Made by a program: the position numbers and the translations under genes. From VAZQ01 sp036555745 (GTDB lineage: Bacteria > Pseudomonadota > Alphaproteobacteria > Rhizobiales > Xanthobacteraceae): a DNA stretch of 28,803 bases. The stretch's first letter is position 1. Each line of letters starts with the position of its first letter. Positions 1 through 7,697 of the stretch are shown piece after piece. Below the pieces are notes generated by a model. The model had not been told where the DNA came from, did not search any database, and saw only the letters and a program-made list of their open reading frames with translations. The stretch lies in assembly GCA_036555745.1 (NCBI GenBank), contig DATBKV010000014.1:1-28803 (forward strand), read 5' to 3'.

Positions 1-1114
1 GACCGAGGCGTTCAACGAGATCCTGCAATACGTGGACGACCCGGTGCTGCGCCACGAAGCCAAGTATCAGGGCATGGCGCGCGGCGGCATCTCCTCGGCC
101 GACGGCTCCTATCAGGAGCTCGCCGGCCGCATCACCCGCTATCCCGGCCGGCGGATCGAGAAGGTGCCGCCGGTGCCGCATCGCGATATCACGCTGATGC
201 GGCGCTTCATGGACGCCATGGGAACCGACATCGCCTGCATGTTTCCCACTCCGATGCTCAATCTCGCCGCCTGCCCGCGCGTCGAGGTCGAGGTCGGGCT
301 GGCGCAGGCCTATAACCGCTGGCTGTGCGAGCGCATCCTGGGCGAGGAGGAGCGCTTCAAGTCGATGCTCTATCTGCCGTTCAACGACCCCGAAGCCTGC
401 TACAAGACCGTGCTGGAATTCGCCGACCGAAAGGGCGTGATCGGATTCATGGTCACCGCCACGCACTATCGTGGCGTCTACGACAACGCCTATGCCAAGA
501 CCTACGCCGCGCTGCAGGAGCGCAATCTGCCGCTCGCCTTCCATGCCGCGTTCAACTGGGCCGATTCCGGCCTGTCGATGACCAACCGCTTCATCGCCGT
601 GCACGCGCTCGGTTTTACCTGGCACAACATGCTGCACCTCACCAACTGGGTGGTGAACGGCATGCCGGAGCGCTTCCCGCGCCTAAAGACGATCTGGATC
701 GAGAGCGGGCTTGCCTGGGTGCCGTTTTTGATGCAGCGCCTCGACAACGAGTACATGATGCGCACCTCGGACTGTGCGCTGCTCAAGAAGAAGCCGAGCG
801 ACTACATGCGCGACATGTATTTCACCTCGCAGCCGATGGAGATGGTGAACAACCGCAAGGCGCTCGAGCTCACCTTCGAGATGATCAACGCCGACACCCA
901 GCTGCTCTATTCCTCCGACTATCCGCACTGGGACATGGACCTGCCGAGCACGATCTACGACCTGCCGTTCCTGAGCGTCGAGGCCAAGCGCAACATCCTG
1001 GGCGAGAACGCGCGCCGGCTGTTCAACCTCGAGCCGGTGCTGTCGGAGAGCAAGCGCCGGCGGCTGGCGGCACGCGCGCAAGCCGCCACCGGCGGGGTGG
1101 TCGCGGCGGAGTGA
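1..1114 (+). CDS. Amidohydrolase-2 family metal-dependent hydrolase (5' truncated)
   Basis: The reading frame is open to the left edge of the window, so the N-terminus and true start lie outside; a GTG at 32 is only an internal candidate. About 370 residues are visible. The sequence reads as a TIM-barrel amidohydrolase of the amidohydrolase-2 (ACMSD-like) family. I see a mid-protein FHAAFNW segment with the expected barrel histidine, an ESGLAWVPFLMQRLDNEY segment typical of the family, and a C-terminal SDYPHWD motif whose Asp is the usual metal and catalytic residue, followed by NILGENARRLFNL. Such enzymes hydrolyse or decarboxylate ring-derived acids in the cytoplasm; the substrate cannot be told here. 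It converges on the FAD oxidoreductase downstream, separated by an inverted-repeat element. Family confident, substrate unknown. Confidence 0.88.
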   Translation, partial: TEAFNEILQYVDDPVLRHEAKYQGMARGGISSADGSYQELAGRITRYPGRRIEKVPPVPHRDITLMRRFMDAMGTDIACMFPTPMLNLAACPRVEVEVGLAQAYNRWLCERILGEEERFKSMLYLPFNDPEACYKTVLEFADRKGVIGFMVTATHYRGVYDNAYAKTYAALQERNLPLAFHAAFNWADSGLSMTNRFIAVHALGFTWHNMLHLTNWVVNGMPERFPRLKTIWIESGLAWVPFLMQRLDNEYMMRTSDCALLKKKPSDYMRDMYFTSQPMEMVNNRKALELTFEMINADTQLLYSSDYPHWDMDLPSTIYDLPFLSVEAKRNILGENARRLFNLEPVLSESKRRRLAARAQAATGGVVAAE

Positions 1115-1129
1115 GGAGGCGCGTCAACT

Positions 1130-1295
1130 GTAGGGTGGGCAAAGGCGCCACCCTCTGTTCGGGAAATACACCGCAGTGTCGCGCGCCTTTGTGCACGCGG
1201 TTGGCTTAACGATCGCGGGTCTGCTGCGTGGGCACGACGCTGCATTCTTCGCGCTGAGAGGTCGGGGGCGTGTCCCGCGCCTTTGCCCACCCTAC
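1130..1295. repeat. Inverted-repeat intergenic element (REP/MITE-like)
   Basis: A perfect 19-bp inverted repeat bounds this segment: GTAGGGTGGGCAAAGGCGC at 1130-1148 and its exact complement at 1277-1295. It fills most of the gap between two convergent genes. The end sequence, and its translation VGKGA / VGWAKA in spurious frames, match a repeat I recall as common in Bradyrhizobium and relatives; this is memory, not a search. No transposase is encoded, so it would be a non-autonomous palindromic element. Confidence 0.7.
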
Positions 1296-1303
1296 CATTC
1301 CAG

Positions 1304-2617
1304 CTAATCCGTCCGCTCGATATTGTCGCGCACGCGCCGGCGCAGCGCCGCGATGTCGATCTGCGCCACGCTGCCGCTGCCGGCGAGATCGAGCGCGTGC
1401 GCGGCCGCCGCGCCCATGGCGATGCAGGGGCCCATGACCCGCACGCTCGAGAGCGCCGCGCTGTCGCCGTCGATGCAGCGCCCGGCGGCCACGACGTTGT
1501 CGGCCTCGGCCGGAACGAGGCTGCCGAACGGGACGTAGTGCACGTGATCGTCGCCGAACGGCTCCCAGACGTAGCCGTCGGCGCGATCGTGCAGCTCGAT
1601 CGGCCAGGCGGTGCGCGCGATGGCGTCGGGAAACCGCGTGCCCGCGCGCACGTCGTCGACCGTGAGCTGGGTGCGGCCGGCGATCCAACGGGTCTGCCGG
1701 ATGCCGGGCAGCCCGTAGCTGCGGACGCGCGCCTTGCCGAAGGCATCGGGATATTCGCGCTGCAGAAACTCCAGCACCCGGTCGGCCTGCGCCTTGCCGG
1801 CGAGCGCGTTGCGCGCGGCCGCGACCGGATCGAGCGGCGTCTCCACGTGGGTGAGGTTCACCAGCGCGGTGGCGCGGCCGGGAAAGACGAAGGCGAAGCC
1901 CTCGGTGCGCACCAGGCCGTAGTCGGCGGCCTTCCGCCGCGCCCGCGCGGTCAGCTCCTCGCGGGTGGGCTGGCGCGCCTCGTCGATGCCTTCGAGCACC
2001 ATCATCTGCGTGCCATAGATCGGACCGTCGGCGTGCTCGCGGCAGGCAAAGCCGGCTTCGAAGGTCAGTGCCGCGTCCCCGCTCGCGTCGACGAAGCCGG
2101 TCGCCGCAAGCTTCACGTCGCCGTAGCGGGTCGCGAGCTCGAGCGCGCGCACGCGCGCGCCCGCCCGCGACACGGCGCGCAGCACCGCGCCCAGCAGCAC
2201 GGTGACCTCGGCCTTGCGGATCGCCTCCTCGACCCAGCGCGAGAGCGCGACCTCGTCGTACATCACCACCGTGGTGTTCGACGGGCCGCCGCGGCGGTAA
2301 TGCAGCGCGCCTTGCGCGCCCAGATCGCGCAGGATGTCGTCGGCAATGCCGTGGGTGAACTGGTAGCCGTGCGTGCCGTTGGCGAACAGGCCGCAGAACG
2401 TGCCGATGATCGAGTTGACCGCCTGCCCACCGAGCGCGGGAAGCGCGTCGACGAGCGCCACCTTGCGGCCGAGACGGGCGGCCTCGAGCGCGGCCGAGAC
2501 CCCGGCGATGCCTGCTCCGAGCACCACGATATCCACTGAGAGAGCGCGTGCGGAGGCAGGCGCGGGGCGCCGCACGATCCGGGTCGCGGTCGCAATCTTT
2601 GCGGTGTCCGCGCTCAT
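1304..2617 (-). CDS. FAD-dependent oxidoreductase (FAD_oxidored family)
   Basis: A 437-residue flavoprotein. The dinucleotide-binding motif GAGIAGVSAALEAARLG begins near residue 33, followed by an acidic residue at the end of the second strand (ALVDALPALGGQ), which would bind the FAD ribose. A C-terminal NVVAAGRCIDGDSAALSSVR segment closes the FAD site and is typical of the FAD_oxidored family. About 28 residues rich in Ala/Arg precede the Rossmann fold, so a slightly later start is possible; no strong ribosome binding site marks the chosen ATG. There is no signal peptide, so the enzyme is probably cytoplasmic. It faces the amidohydrolase tail to tail and is separated from the debranching gene by a short gap on the same strand. 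The substrate is unknown; 'FAD-dependent oxidoreductase' is as far as the sequence goes. Confidence 0.88.
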   Translation of the reverse strand: MSADTAKIATATRIVRRPAPASARALSVDIVVLGAGIAGVSAALEAARLGRKVALVDALPALGGQAVNSIIGTFCGLFANGTHGYQFTHGIADDILRDLGAQGALHYRRGGPSNTTVVMYDEVALSRWVEEAIRKAEVTVLLGAVLRAVSRAGARVRALELATRYGDVKLAATGFVDASGDAALTFEAGFACREHADGPIYGTQMMVLEGIDEARQPTREELTARARRKAADYGLVRTEGFAFVFPGRATALVNLTHVETPLDPVAAARNALAGKAQADRVLEFLQREYPDAFGKARVRSYGLPGIRQTRWIAGRTQLTVDDVRAGTRFPDAIARTAWPIELHDRADGYVWEPFGDDHVHYVPFGSLVPAEADNVVAAGRCIDGDSAALSSVRVMGPCIAMGAAAAHALDLAGSGSVAQIDIAALRRRVRDNIERTD

Positions 2618-2671
2618 GTCAGCGGATTGATCGCCCTCCGACGCGGGATTCAGATCATATTGTCGATGAAC

Positions 2672-4897
2672 CTAGACTAGTACCGTGTTGTCAGGATCCG
2701 GGGTTCGGCCGTACACGACCGAGACCTGAATCTGGCCGCGCCGCTCGAGAATTTCCACCGATACGTTGTTGGCGTGGCGGCGCACCTTGAGATCCACGCT
2801 CGACTGCTGGAGCTGCAGATTGCGCAGCACCACATAGTCCAGGAACGATGGCAGGTGAGGGTTGCGCAGGCGGATTTCGTTTGTAGCGGGGTCGAACTGC
2901 AGCCCAAGCGAGGCCTCGATCAGGGTGAACGGCGTCGCGCTCGCCCAGGCCTGGGGCGTGCAGGCGACCGGATAGAGCGTAGGCCCGCGTCCGCGGCCGC
3001 GCTGGAAGCCGCAGAACAGCTCGGGCAGGCGCCGCATCTCCATGTAGGTCGAGGCGTCGAACAGGCCCTTGAACACCCGCTCGACCGAGCGGCTGAGCCC
3101 ATAGCGCGCGAGCCCGAGCGCGATCAGCGCATTGTCGTGCGGCCAGATCGACCCGTTGTGGTAGGACATCGGGTTGTAGCGCGCTTCCGTGTTCGCGATT
3201 GTGCGGATGCCCCAGCCGGAGAAGAATTCCGGCCGCAGCAAGCCGCGGCCCACGGCGATCGCGCGCTCGCGGCGGGCGATGCCGGTGAACAGAACCTGCC
3301 CGGCGTTGGAGCTGCGCACGCGACAGGGCTCCTTGTCGCCGTCGAGCGCCATGGCGTAGGTGCCGAGCTCGGGGCACCAGAAGCTCCGATCGAACCGCTC
3401 CGCCAGCTCGTCGGCCTCGGCGCTCAGCCGGCGCGCCAGGTCGCTGCGCCCCAGGCGCGCGGCGCAACGGGCGGCCAGCAGCTTGGCGCAATAGACGTAG
3501 CCCTGCACCTCCGCGAGCGCGATCGGACCCTGCGCCAGGCGTCCGTCGGCATGGAAGATCGCATCCTGGGAATCCTTCCAGCCCTGGTTGGCAAGGCCCT
3601 GCTCGGTCGCCCGGAAATATTCGACGAAGCCGTCGCCATCGGCGTCGCCCGGCCCGTCCAGCCATGCCAAGGCCGCCTCGATTGACGGCCACAGATCGGA
3701 GACGGTGGCGTCATCGCCGGTACGTTCCGCGTACAGCCCGGCGAGCATGACGAAGAGCGGCGTGGCATCGACGCTGCCGTAGTAGAGGGCAAACGGGACC
3801 TCGTGCAGGGTCGCCATCTCGCCCTCGCGCATCTCGTGCAGGATCTTTCCGGGCTGCGCGTCGGAATCCGGATCCTCGACCTTGGCCTGGAATGCGGCGA
3901 GGCGGCGCAACACGCCGAGCGCCACGCGCGGATCGAGCCAGAGCATCTGCAGCGCGGTGACCAAGCCGTCGCGCCCGAACGTGGTCGAGTACCAGGGGAT
4001 GCCGGCATAGGGATAGCGCCCTTGCGGGGTGCTGGTCATCAGCATGTAGAGGTCCGACATCGAGCGGCAGAGGACCTCGTTGAACAGGTCGTTCGAGGTC
4101 TCCACGGTCGCGGCGTTCCGCGCCACCGTCAGCTGGTCGCGATAGGCCGCCCGCAACGCGCGCCGCAGCGCAATCGGCTGCGGCGGCTCCGGGGCGCCGC
4201 ATGCAACGCTGCAACAAACCGCCACCACCTCCTTGGGTGCGAGCGCGATCCGGTACGACGCCGTTGTCGCTGTGATCTCGCTGGGGGGCGGGTCGAAGCG
4301 CAGGATCGTCTGGCGTAGACGGGCATCGAGTCCTTGATAGCTGAGCACGGCCGTCGCCGGGCGGATCGCACGGCGGCTGGCGGGGCCGCGGCGCTGGCGC
4401 CGCAGCCCGCGCACCTCGAACAGGTCGGCAAAATCGCTGTCGAACAGCAGCGTCAGGCGCAGATCGACCGGCTCCTCGCCGTGGTTCTGCAGCCTCAGCC
4501 TCTGGTAGGCGGTATCACGCCAGAGAAAGATCGTGCGCACGACGTGGAGCGTGTCCTTCGGCAGCACGAGATGGTCGTCGAAATAGACGTCGGGATTGGT
4601 CAGATCCACCGTGAGCAAGGTGTTGTCGTCGCGCAGATTGGAGCCGAGCAGCAGCGGCTGAACACCGTTGAGCAGAAGCTCGAGGTGCGAAAGGAAGCGC
4701 GTATCGCAATGAAACAGACCGTCCGCGCCGCCGGCGGTGGCGCCGATATCGCCATGGGTATCCAGGACCAGGAATGTATCGTCGTATTTGAGCGCACGCC
4801 GCGGCCGCGTCGCGGGGCCGGTCGCGGGAATGTAGAACGGCGCCTCGGGGACGATCTCGAAATGTGATTTCTGGAGCGCGGCGCCCTCGGTCGCCAT
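2672..4897 (-). CDS. Amylo-alpha-1,6-glucosidase / glycogen debranching enzyme
   Basis: A 741-residue protein of the bacterial GDE_N_bis plus (alpha/alpha)6-barrel type. The N-terminal ~230 residues are a beta-rich domain (LDTHGDIG..., DTRFLSHLELLLNG, DDNTLLTVDLTNPD). The C-terminal barrel carries GIPWYSTTFGRDGLVTALQ, GWKDSQDAI and YNPMSYHNGSIWPHDNA, which hold the acidic residues expected at the active site. The family trims alpha-1,6 branches from glycogen or related alpha-glucans in the cytoplasm. The gene starts 10 bp after the GT4 stop codon, so both are almost certainly one transcript under the stress-type promoter at 6039-6063. A short AGGG lies just before the ATG. It is not the GH13 GlgX type, so I give no symbol. 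Substrate could be another alpha-glucan. Confidence 0.9.
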   Translation of the reverse strand: MATEGAALQKSHFEIVPEAPFYIPATGPATRPRRALKYDDTFLVLDTHGDIGATAGGADGLFHCDTRFLSHLELLLNGVQPLLLGSNLRDDNTLLTVDLTNPDVYFDDHLVLPKDTLHVVRTIFLWRDTAYQRLRLQNHGEEPVDLRLTLLFDSDFADLFEVRGLRRQRRGPASRRAIRPATAVLSYQGLDARLRQTILRFDPPPSEITATTASYRIALAPKEVVAVCCSVACGAPEPPQPIALRRALRAAYRDQLTVARNAATVETSNDLFNEVLCRSMSDLYMLMTSTPQGRYPYAGIPWYSTTFGRDGLVTALQMLWLDPRVALGVLRRLAAFQAKVEDPDSDAQPGKILHEMREGEMATLHEVPFALYYGSVDATPLFVMLAGLYAERTGDDATVSDLWPSIEAALAWLDGPGDADGDGFVEYFRATEQGLANQGWKDSQDAIFHADGRLAQGPIALAEVQGYVYCAKLLAARCAARLGRSDLARRLSAEADELAERFDRSFWCPELGTYAMALDGDKEPCRVRSSNAGQVLFTGIARRERAIAVGRGLLRPEFFSGWGIRTIANTEARYNPMSYHNGSIWPHDNALIALGLARYGLSRSVERVFKGLFDASTYMEMRRLPELFCGFQRGRGRGPTLYPVACTPQAWASATPFTLIEASLGLQFDPATNEIRLRNPHLPSFLDYVVLRNLQLQQSSVDLKVRRHANNVSVEILERRGQIQVSVVYGRTPDPDNTVLV

Positions 4898-4907
4898 GGA
4901 GACCCTG

Positions 4908-5999
4908 TCAGTTCATTCCTTTTTCCAGCTCCGGCTCCAGCCTCGACACCACCGTCGCGCTTTCCGTGAGCGACTCACGCTTGAGCAGCGAACGGTACAC
5001 GTGAACATAGTCCTTGGCCATTCGGGCGACCGAGAAACGCTGCTCGAAGCGCTGGCGGACCGCCCGGCGATCGAGCGCCAGCACCTCGGGCAGCCGCCTG
5101 ATCGCCTCGTCCATGGTATCGACGATCACGCCGGTCACCCCCGCATCGATGATCTCCGGCACCGAGCCGCAACGGAAGGCAAGCACGGGGGTGCCGCAGG
5201 CCATGGCCTCGATCATCGAGAGCCCGAACGGCTCCGGCCAGTCGATTGGGAACAGCAGTGCGCTCGCCCCGCCGAGAAACGCGCTCTTGGCCCGTTCGTC
5301 GATCTCGCCCACATACTCAACCCCGGGTTGGTTGAACAGCGGCGCGATCGCCTCGCGGAAATAGACTTCGTCGACCTTGTCGATCTTGGCCGCGATCTTG
5401 ATCGGAAAGCCCAGTGCCTGCGCGATCCGGATGGCACGATCGGGACGCTTCTCCGGCGAGATGCGTCCGAGAAACGCCAGATAGCCGCCGGCTCCGTAGC
5501 TCGGCTTGAGCAGATTGAGCGGAAGGCCGTGCAGGACGGTGGCGACGAAGTTCGCGTTGGGAATGGGCTTGCGCTGGGCGTTGGAGATCGACACCAGCGG
5601 CATGTCGCTGAAGCCGACGTAGAGCGGCTTGAGGTCGTGGAGGTCCTGGCGCCCGTGCAGGGTGGTGACGGTGCGATGCGCGATCGGCCGGAACAATGGG
5701 AAATGAAACTGATCGATGTGAAAGTGCAGGATGTCGAATTCGTCGACCCGCTCGCGCACGCGGTCGAGCATCAACATGTAGTAGGGGATCGGATCACGAA
5801 CATTTGCATCGAGCCGCAGCGCCATCGGGACGCAGCGCACGAGATTGGCGGTCGAGACCGAATCGCCGCTCGCGAACAACGTGACGTCGTGACCTTGGCG
5901 GACGAGCTCGTCGGTGAGGTACGACACGATTCGTTCGGTGCCGCCATAAAGCCGCGGCGGCACGCTCTCCATGAGCGGCGCGATCTGCGCGATCTTCAT
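4908..5999 (-). CDS. Glycosyltransferase family 4 (GT4)
   Basis: A 363-residue GT-B fold glycosyltransferase. The N-terminal lobe begins MKIAQIAPLMESVPP, followed by YGGTERIVSYLTDELVRQGH, the usual acceptor-side glycine loop. The C-terminal donor lobe has FLGRISPEKRPDRAIRIA and EPFGLSMIEAMACGTPVLAF, with the E-x7-E motif that binds the nucleotide sugar, then GSVPEIIDAG. A purine-rich GGAGAGG lies about 8 nt before the ATG. It is the first gene of an operon with the debranching enzyme (10 bp gap). A GGAAC-N16-CGTT promoter lies about 40 bp upstream. The neighbour suggests a role in alpha-glucan or another stress-related sugar polymer, but a GT4 could equally glycosylate a lipid or small molecule. 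Family certain, product unknown. Confidence 0.9.
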   Translation of the reverse strand: MKIAQIAPLMESVPPRLYGGTERIVSYLTDELVRQGHDVTLFASGDSVSTANLVRCVPMALRLDANVRDPIPYYMLMLDRVRERVDEFDILHFHIDQFHFPLFRPIAHRTVTTLHGRQDLHDLKPLYVGFSDMPLVSISNAQRKPIPNANFVATVLHGLPLNLLKPSYGAGGYLAFLGRISPEKRPDRAIRIAQALGFPIKIAAKIDKVDEVYFREAIAPLFNQPGVEYVGEIDERAKSAFLGGASALLFPIDWPEPFGLSMIEAMACGTPVLAFRCGSVPEIIDAGVTGVIVDTMDEAIRRLPEVLALDRRAVRQRFEQRFSVARMAKDYVHVYRSLLKRESLTESATVVSRLEPELEKGMN

Positions 6000-6038
6000 T
6001 TTTCTTCCTCTCCAGCAGGGACCCGGCTCTCAAGCCGC

Positions 6039-6063
6039 AACGTACCGCGTTGCGAAAGGTTCC
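6039..6063 (-). promoter_or_regulatory. EcfG/RpoE2-type general stress promoter for the GT4-debranching operon
   Basis: On the minus strand, GGAAC (6063-6059), 16 nt, then CGTT (6042-6039). This matches exactly the alphaproteobacterial EcfG/RpoE2 consensus GGAAC-N16/17-CGTT. The -10 lies about 40 bp before the GT4 start codon, giving a 5' leader of roughly 30 nt. The strand, the position in an 84 bp gap, and the spacing all fit. No EcfG gene is identified in the window, so the regulator is inferred. Confidence 0.65.
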
Positions 6064-6083
6064 TCTCCTATCGCCCCCTGTGG

Positions 6084-6458
6084 CTAGCCTTCGGCATAGG
6101 CGACCGTCGACAAAAGCGCAATCTCGGCACGGCGTGAATCGAGACGCGTGTGTTGCACCACGATCGCTACGTCGGACTCGAATACGGATGCGTAGTCGGT
6201 ATCGCGCGGGACCGGACGCGGATCGTTGAGGTCGTCGAAGCGCATGTGCAGCGTGCGACGCGCACCGACCGTCACCCGGTAGGGGCCGACCGGGTCCCGG
6301 TCGGCGAAGAAGATGGTAATCTGCACGTGGGCGTCGCGATCCCCGGCGTTGAGGATGCAGGCGGTCTCGTGGGATACGAGCGCGCGATCGGAAAACGCGC
6401 TTTCGGAGGGAATATAGCCCTCAGCGATTGCCCATCGTCGGCGCCCGATCGCTTCCAT
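6084..6458 (-). CDS. Sensory rhodopsin transducer (ASRT) family protein
   Basis: A 124-residue single-domain protein, full length for the ASRT family (Anabaena sensory rhodopsin transducer). Diagnostic stretches are RRWAIAEGYIP near the N-terminus, SHETACILNAGDRDAHVQIT, DPVGPYRVTVGARRTLHMRF, and IVVQHTRLDSRRAE close to the C-terminus. The fold is a small beta-sandwich that forms tetramers. In Anabaena it partners a rhodopsin, but the wider superfamily has been proposed to bind sugars or related small molecules and to sense sugar metabolism. No rhodopsin gene is in this window. The gene is flanked by a GT4-debranching operon on one side and a divergent glucose dehydrogenase-GH15 operon on the other, which supports the sugar-sensing view. 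No signal peptide or membrane segment. The ligand is unknown. Confidence 0.85.
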   Translation of the reverse strand: MEAIGRRRWAIAEGYIPSESAFSDRALVSHETACILNAGDRDAHVQITIFFADRDPVGPYRVTVGARRTLHMRFDDLNDPRPVPRDTDYASVFESDVAIVVQHTRLDSRRAEIALLSTVAYAEG

Positions 6459-6527
6459 TGGCTAGCCCTGTGTTTTTTCTCACCAGAAACGGCAACGCCG
6501 ATGGCCCGATTTTCGTTGCGTGTGCGG

Positions 6528-6552
6528 GGAACTTAATTTGGGGTCTGGCGTA
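6528..6552 (+). promoter_or_regulatory. Possible EcfG-type promoter for the gdh-GH15 operon (imperfect)
   Basis: GGAAC at 6528-6532, 16 nt, then CGTA at 6549-6552, on the strand of the glucose dehydrogenase gene and about 70 bp upstream of its start. The -35 and the spacing match the two neighbouring stress-type promoters, but the last base of the -10 is A, where the consensus has a conserved T. Hence lower confidence. Confidence 0.4.
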
Positions 6553-6623
6553 GAGGGGAACATAGGCATCTTCCAGCCGCGGGGAAAGGCGGCAGGATTT
6601 GGATCCGGGAAGAGCGAGAGCGA

Positions 6624-7673
6624 ATGCGCGCCATCACCGTCTTGCCGGGCGTTGCCAATTCGGCACGGCTCGACGAGGTCCCTGAACCGCCGTTGTCGGA
6701 CGGCTCCGTGCTGGTGCGCACCACCGCCCTCGGCGTGTGCGCCACCGACCGCGAGATCCTGGCCGGCATCTACGGCTCGGCGCCCGCCGGCCAGCAGCGC
6801 CTCATTCTCGGCCATGAATCGCTGGGGAGGGTAGAGACGGCGCCGCCGGACTGCGGGCTCACACCCGGCGACCTCGTGGTCGGAATCGTGCGGCGGCCGG
6901 ACCCGGAGCCATGCCCGGCTTGCGCCGCCGGCGAATGGGACATGTGCCGCAACGGCCGCTATACCGAGCGCGGCATCAAGGAGCGCCACGGCTATGGTGC
7001 CGAGCGTTTCCGGATCGAGCCGGAATTCGCCATCAGGCTCGACCCCGAGCTGGGCCTGCTCGGCGTGCTGCTGGAGCCCGCCAGCATCCTGGCCAAGGCG
7101 TGGGACCACACCGATGGCATCGGCCGTCGCGCGCGCGTGTGGCAGCCGCGGAGCCTTCTGGTCACCGGCGCCGGCCCGATCGGATTGCTGGCCGCGCTCA
7201 TGGGCCAACAGCGCGGCCTCGACGTGCATGTTTTCGATCGCAACAAGGGCGGCCCCAAGGAAGCGATCGTGCGCGACCTCGGCGGCAGCTATCACAGCGA
7301 TCCGGACAGCCTCGGACGTCTCGCCCCCGACATCGTGATGGAATGCACCGGAGCGCCCGCCATCGTGCGCGATTGTCTCGGCGCCACCGCCGCCGCCGGC
7401 ATCATCTGCCTGACCGGCGTCAGCGAGCCCGGAAAGCGTTTCGACCTCGACATCGGCGGGCTCAACCGCGAGATCGTGCTCGCCAACGACGTGGTATTCG
7501 GCACCGTCAACGCCAACCGTCGCCATTACGAGATGGCGGCGGACGCGCTGGCGCGGGCGGACAAGGGCTGGCTCGAGCAACTGATCACGCGCCGGGTGCC
7601 GCTCGAGCGCTGGAGCGAGGCGCTCGAGCACCGCCGCGGCGACATCAAGGTCGTCATCGATTTCGCGCCGTAG
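6624..7673 (+). CDS. Glucose 1-dehydrogenase-like zinc-dependent alcohol dehydrogenase (MDR family)
   Basis: A 349-residue medium-chain dehydrogenase of the archaeal-type glucose dehydrogenase subgroup. The N-terminal GroES-like domain has GVCATDREILAGIYG and GHESLGRV, giving the catalytic-zinc ligands. A cysteine cluster (PCPACAAGEWDMCRNG) follows, and the nucleotide-binding motif TGAGPIGLLAA lies near residue 177. LGVLLEPASILAKAW carries the Glu seen in glucose dehydrogenases. The reaction would be NAD(P)-dependent oxidation of glucose to gluconolactone in the cytoplasm. The gene ends 24 bp before a GH15 enzyme on the same strand, so glucose released by that enzyme could be oxidised directly. 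The gene diverges from the ASRT-like gene. Oxidation of another aldose (galactose, xylose) is possible. Confidence 0.8.
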   Translation: MRAITVLPGVANSARLDEVPEPPLSDGSVLVRTTALGVCATDREILAGIYGSAPAGQQRLILGHESLGRVETAPPDCGLTPGDLVVGIVRRPDPEPCPACAAGEWDMCRNGRYTERGIKERHGYGAERFRIEPEFAIRLDPELGLLGVLLEPASILAKAWDHTDGIGRRARVWQPRSLLVTGAGPIGLLAALMGQQRGLDVHVFDRNKGGPKEAIVRDLGGSYHSDPDSLGRLAPDIVMECTGAPAIVRDCLGATAAAGIICLTGVSEPGKRFDLDIGGLNREIVLANDVVFGTVNANRRHYEMAADALARADKGWLEQLITRRVPLERWSEALEHRRGDIKVVIDFAP

Positions 7674-7697
7674 ATCCTTTTCGCCCCAAGAGCCGCC

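Noticed and set aside
1283..2539. Long forward frame of 418 residues opposite the FAD oxidoreductase gene
   Set aside because: Arg/Ala/His-rich composition without domains; it is the complement of a gene with clear FAD motifs.
6557..6581. Second GGAAC upstream of the glucose dehydrogenase gene as a stress promoter
   Set aside because: At 16-17 nt spacing there is CGCG/GCGG instead of CGTT, so no matching -10.
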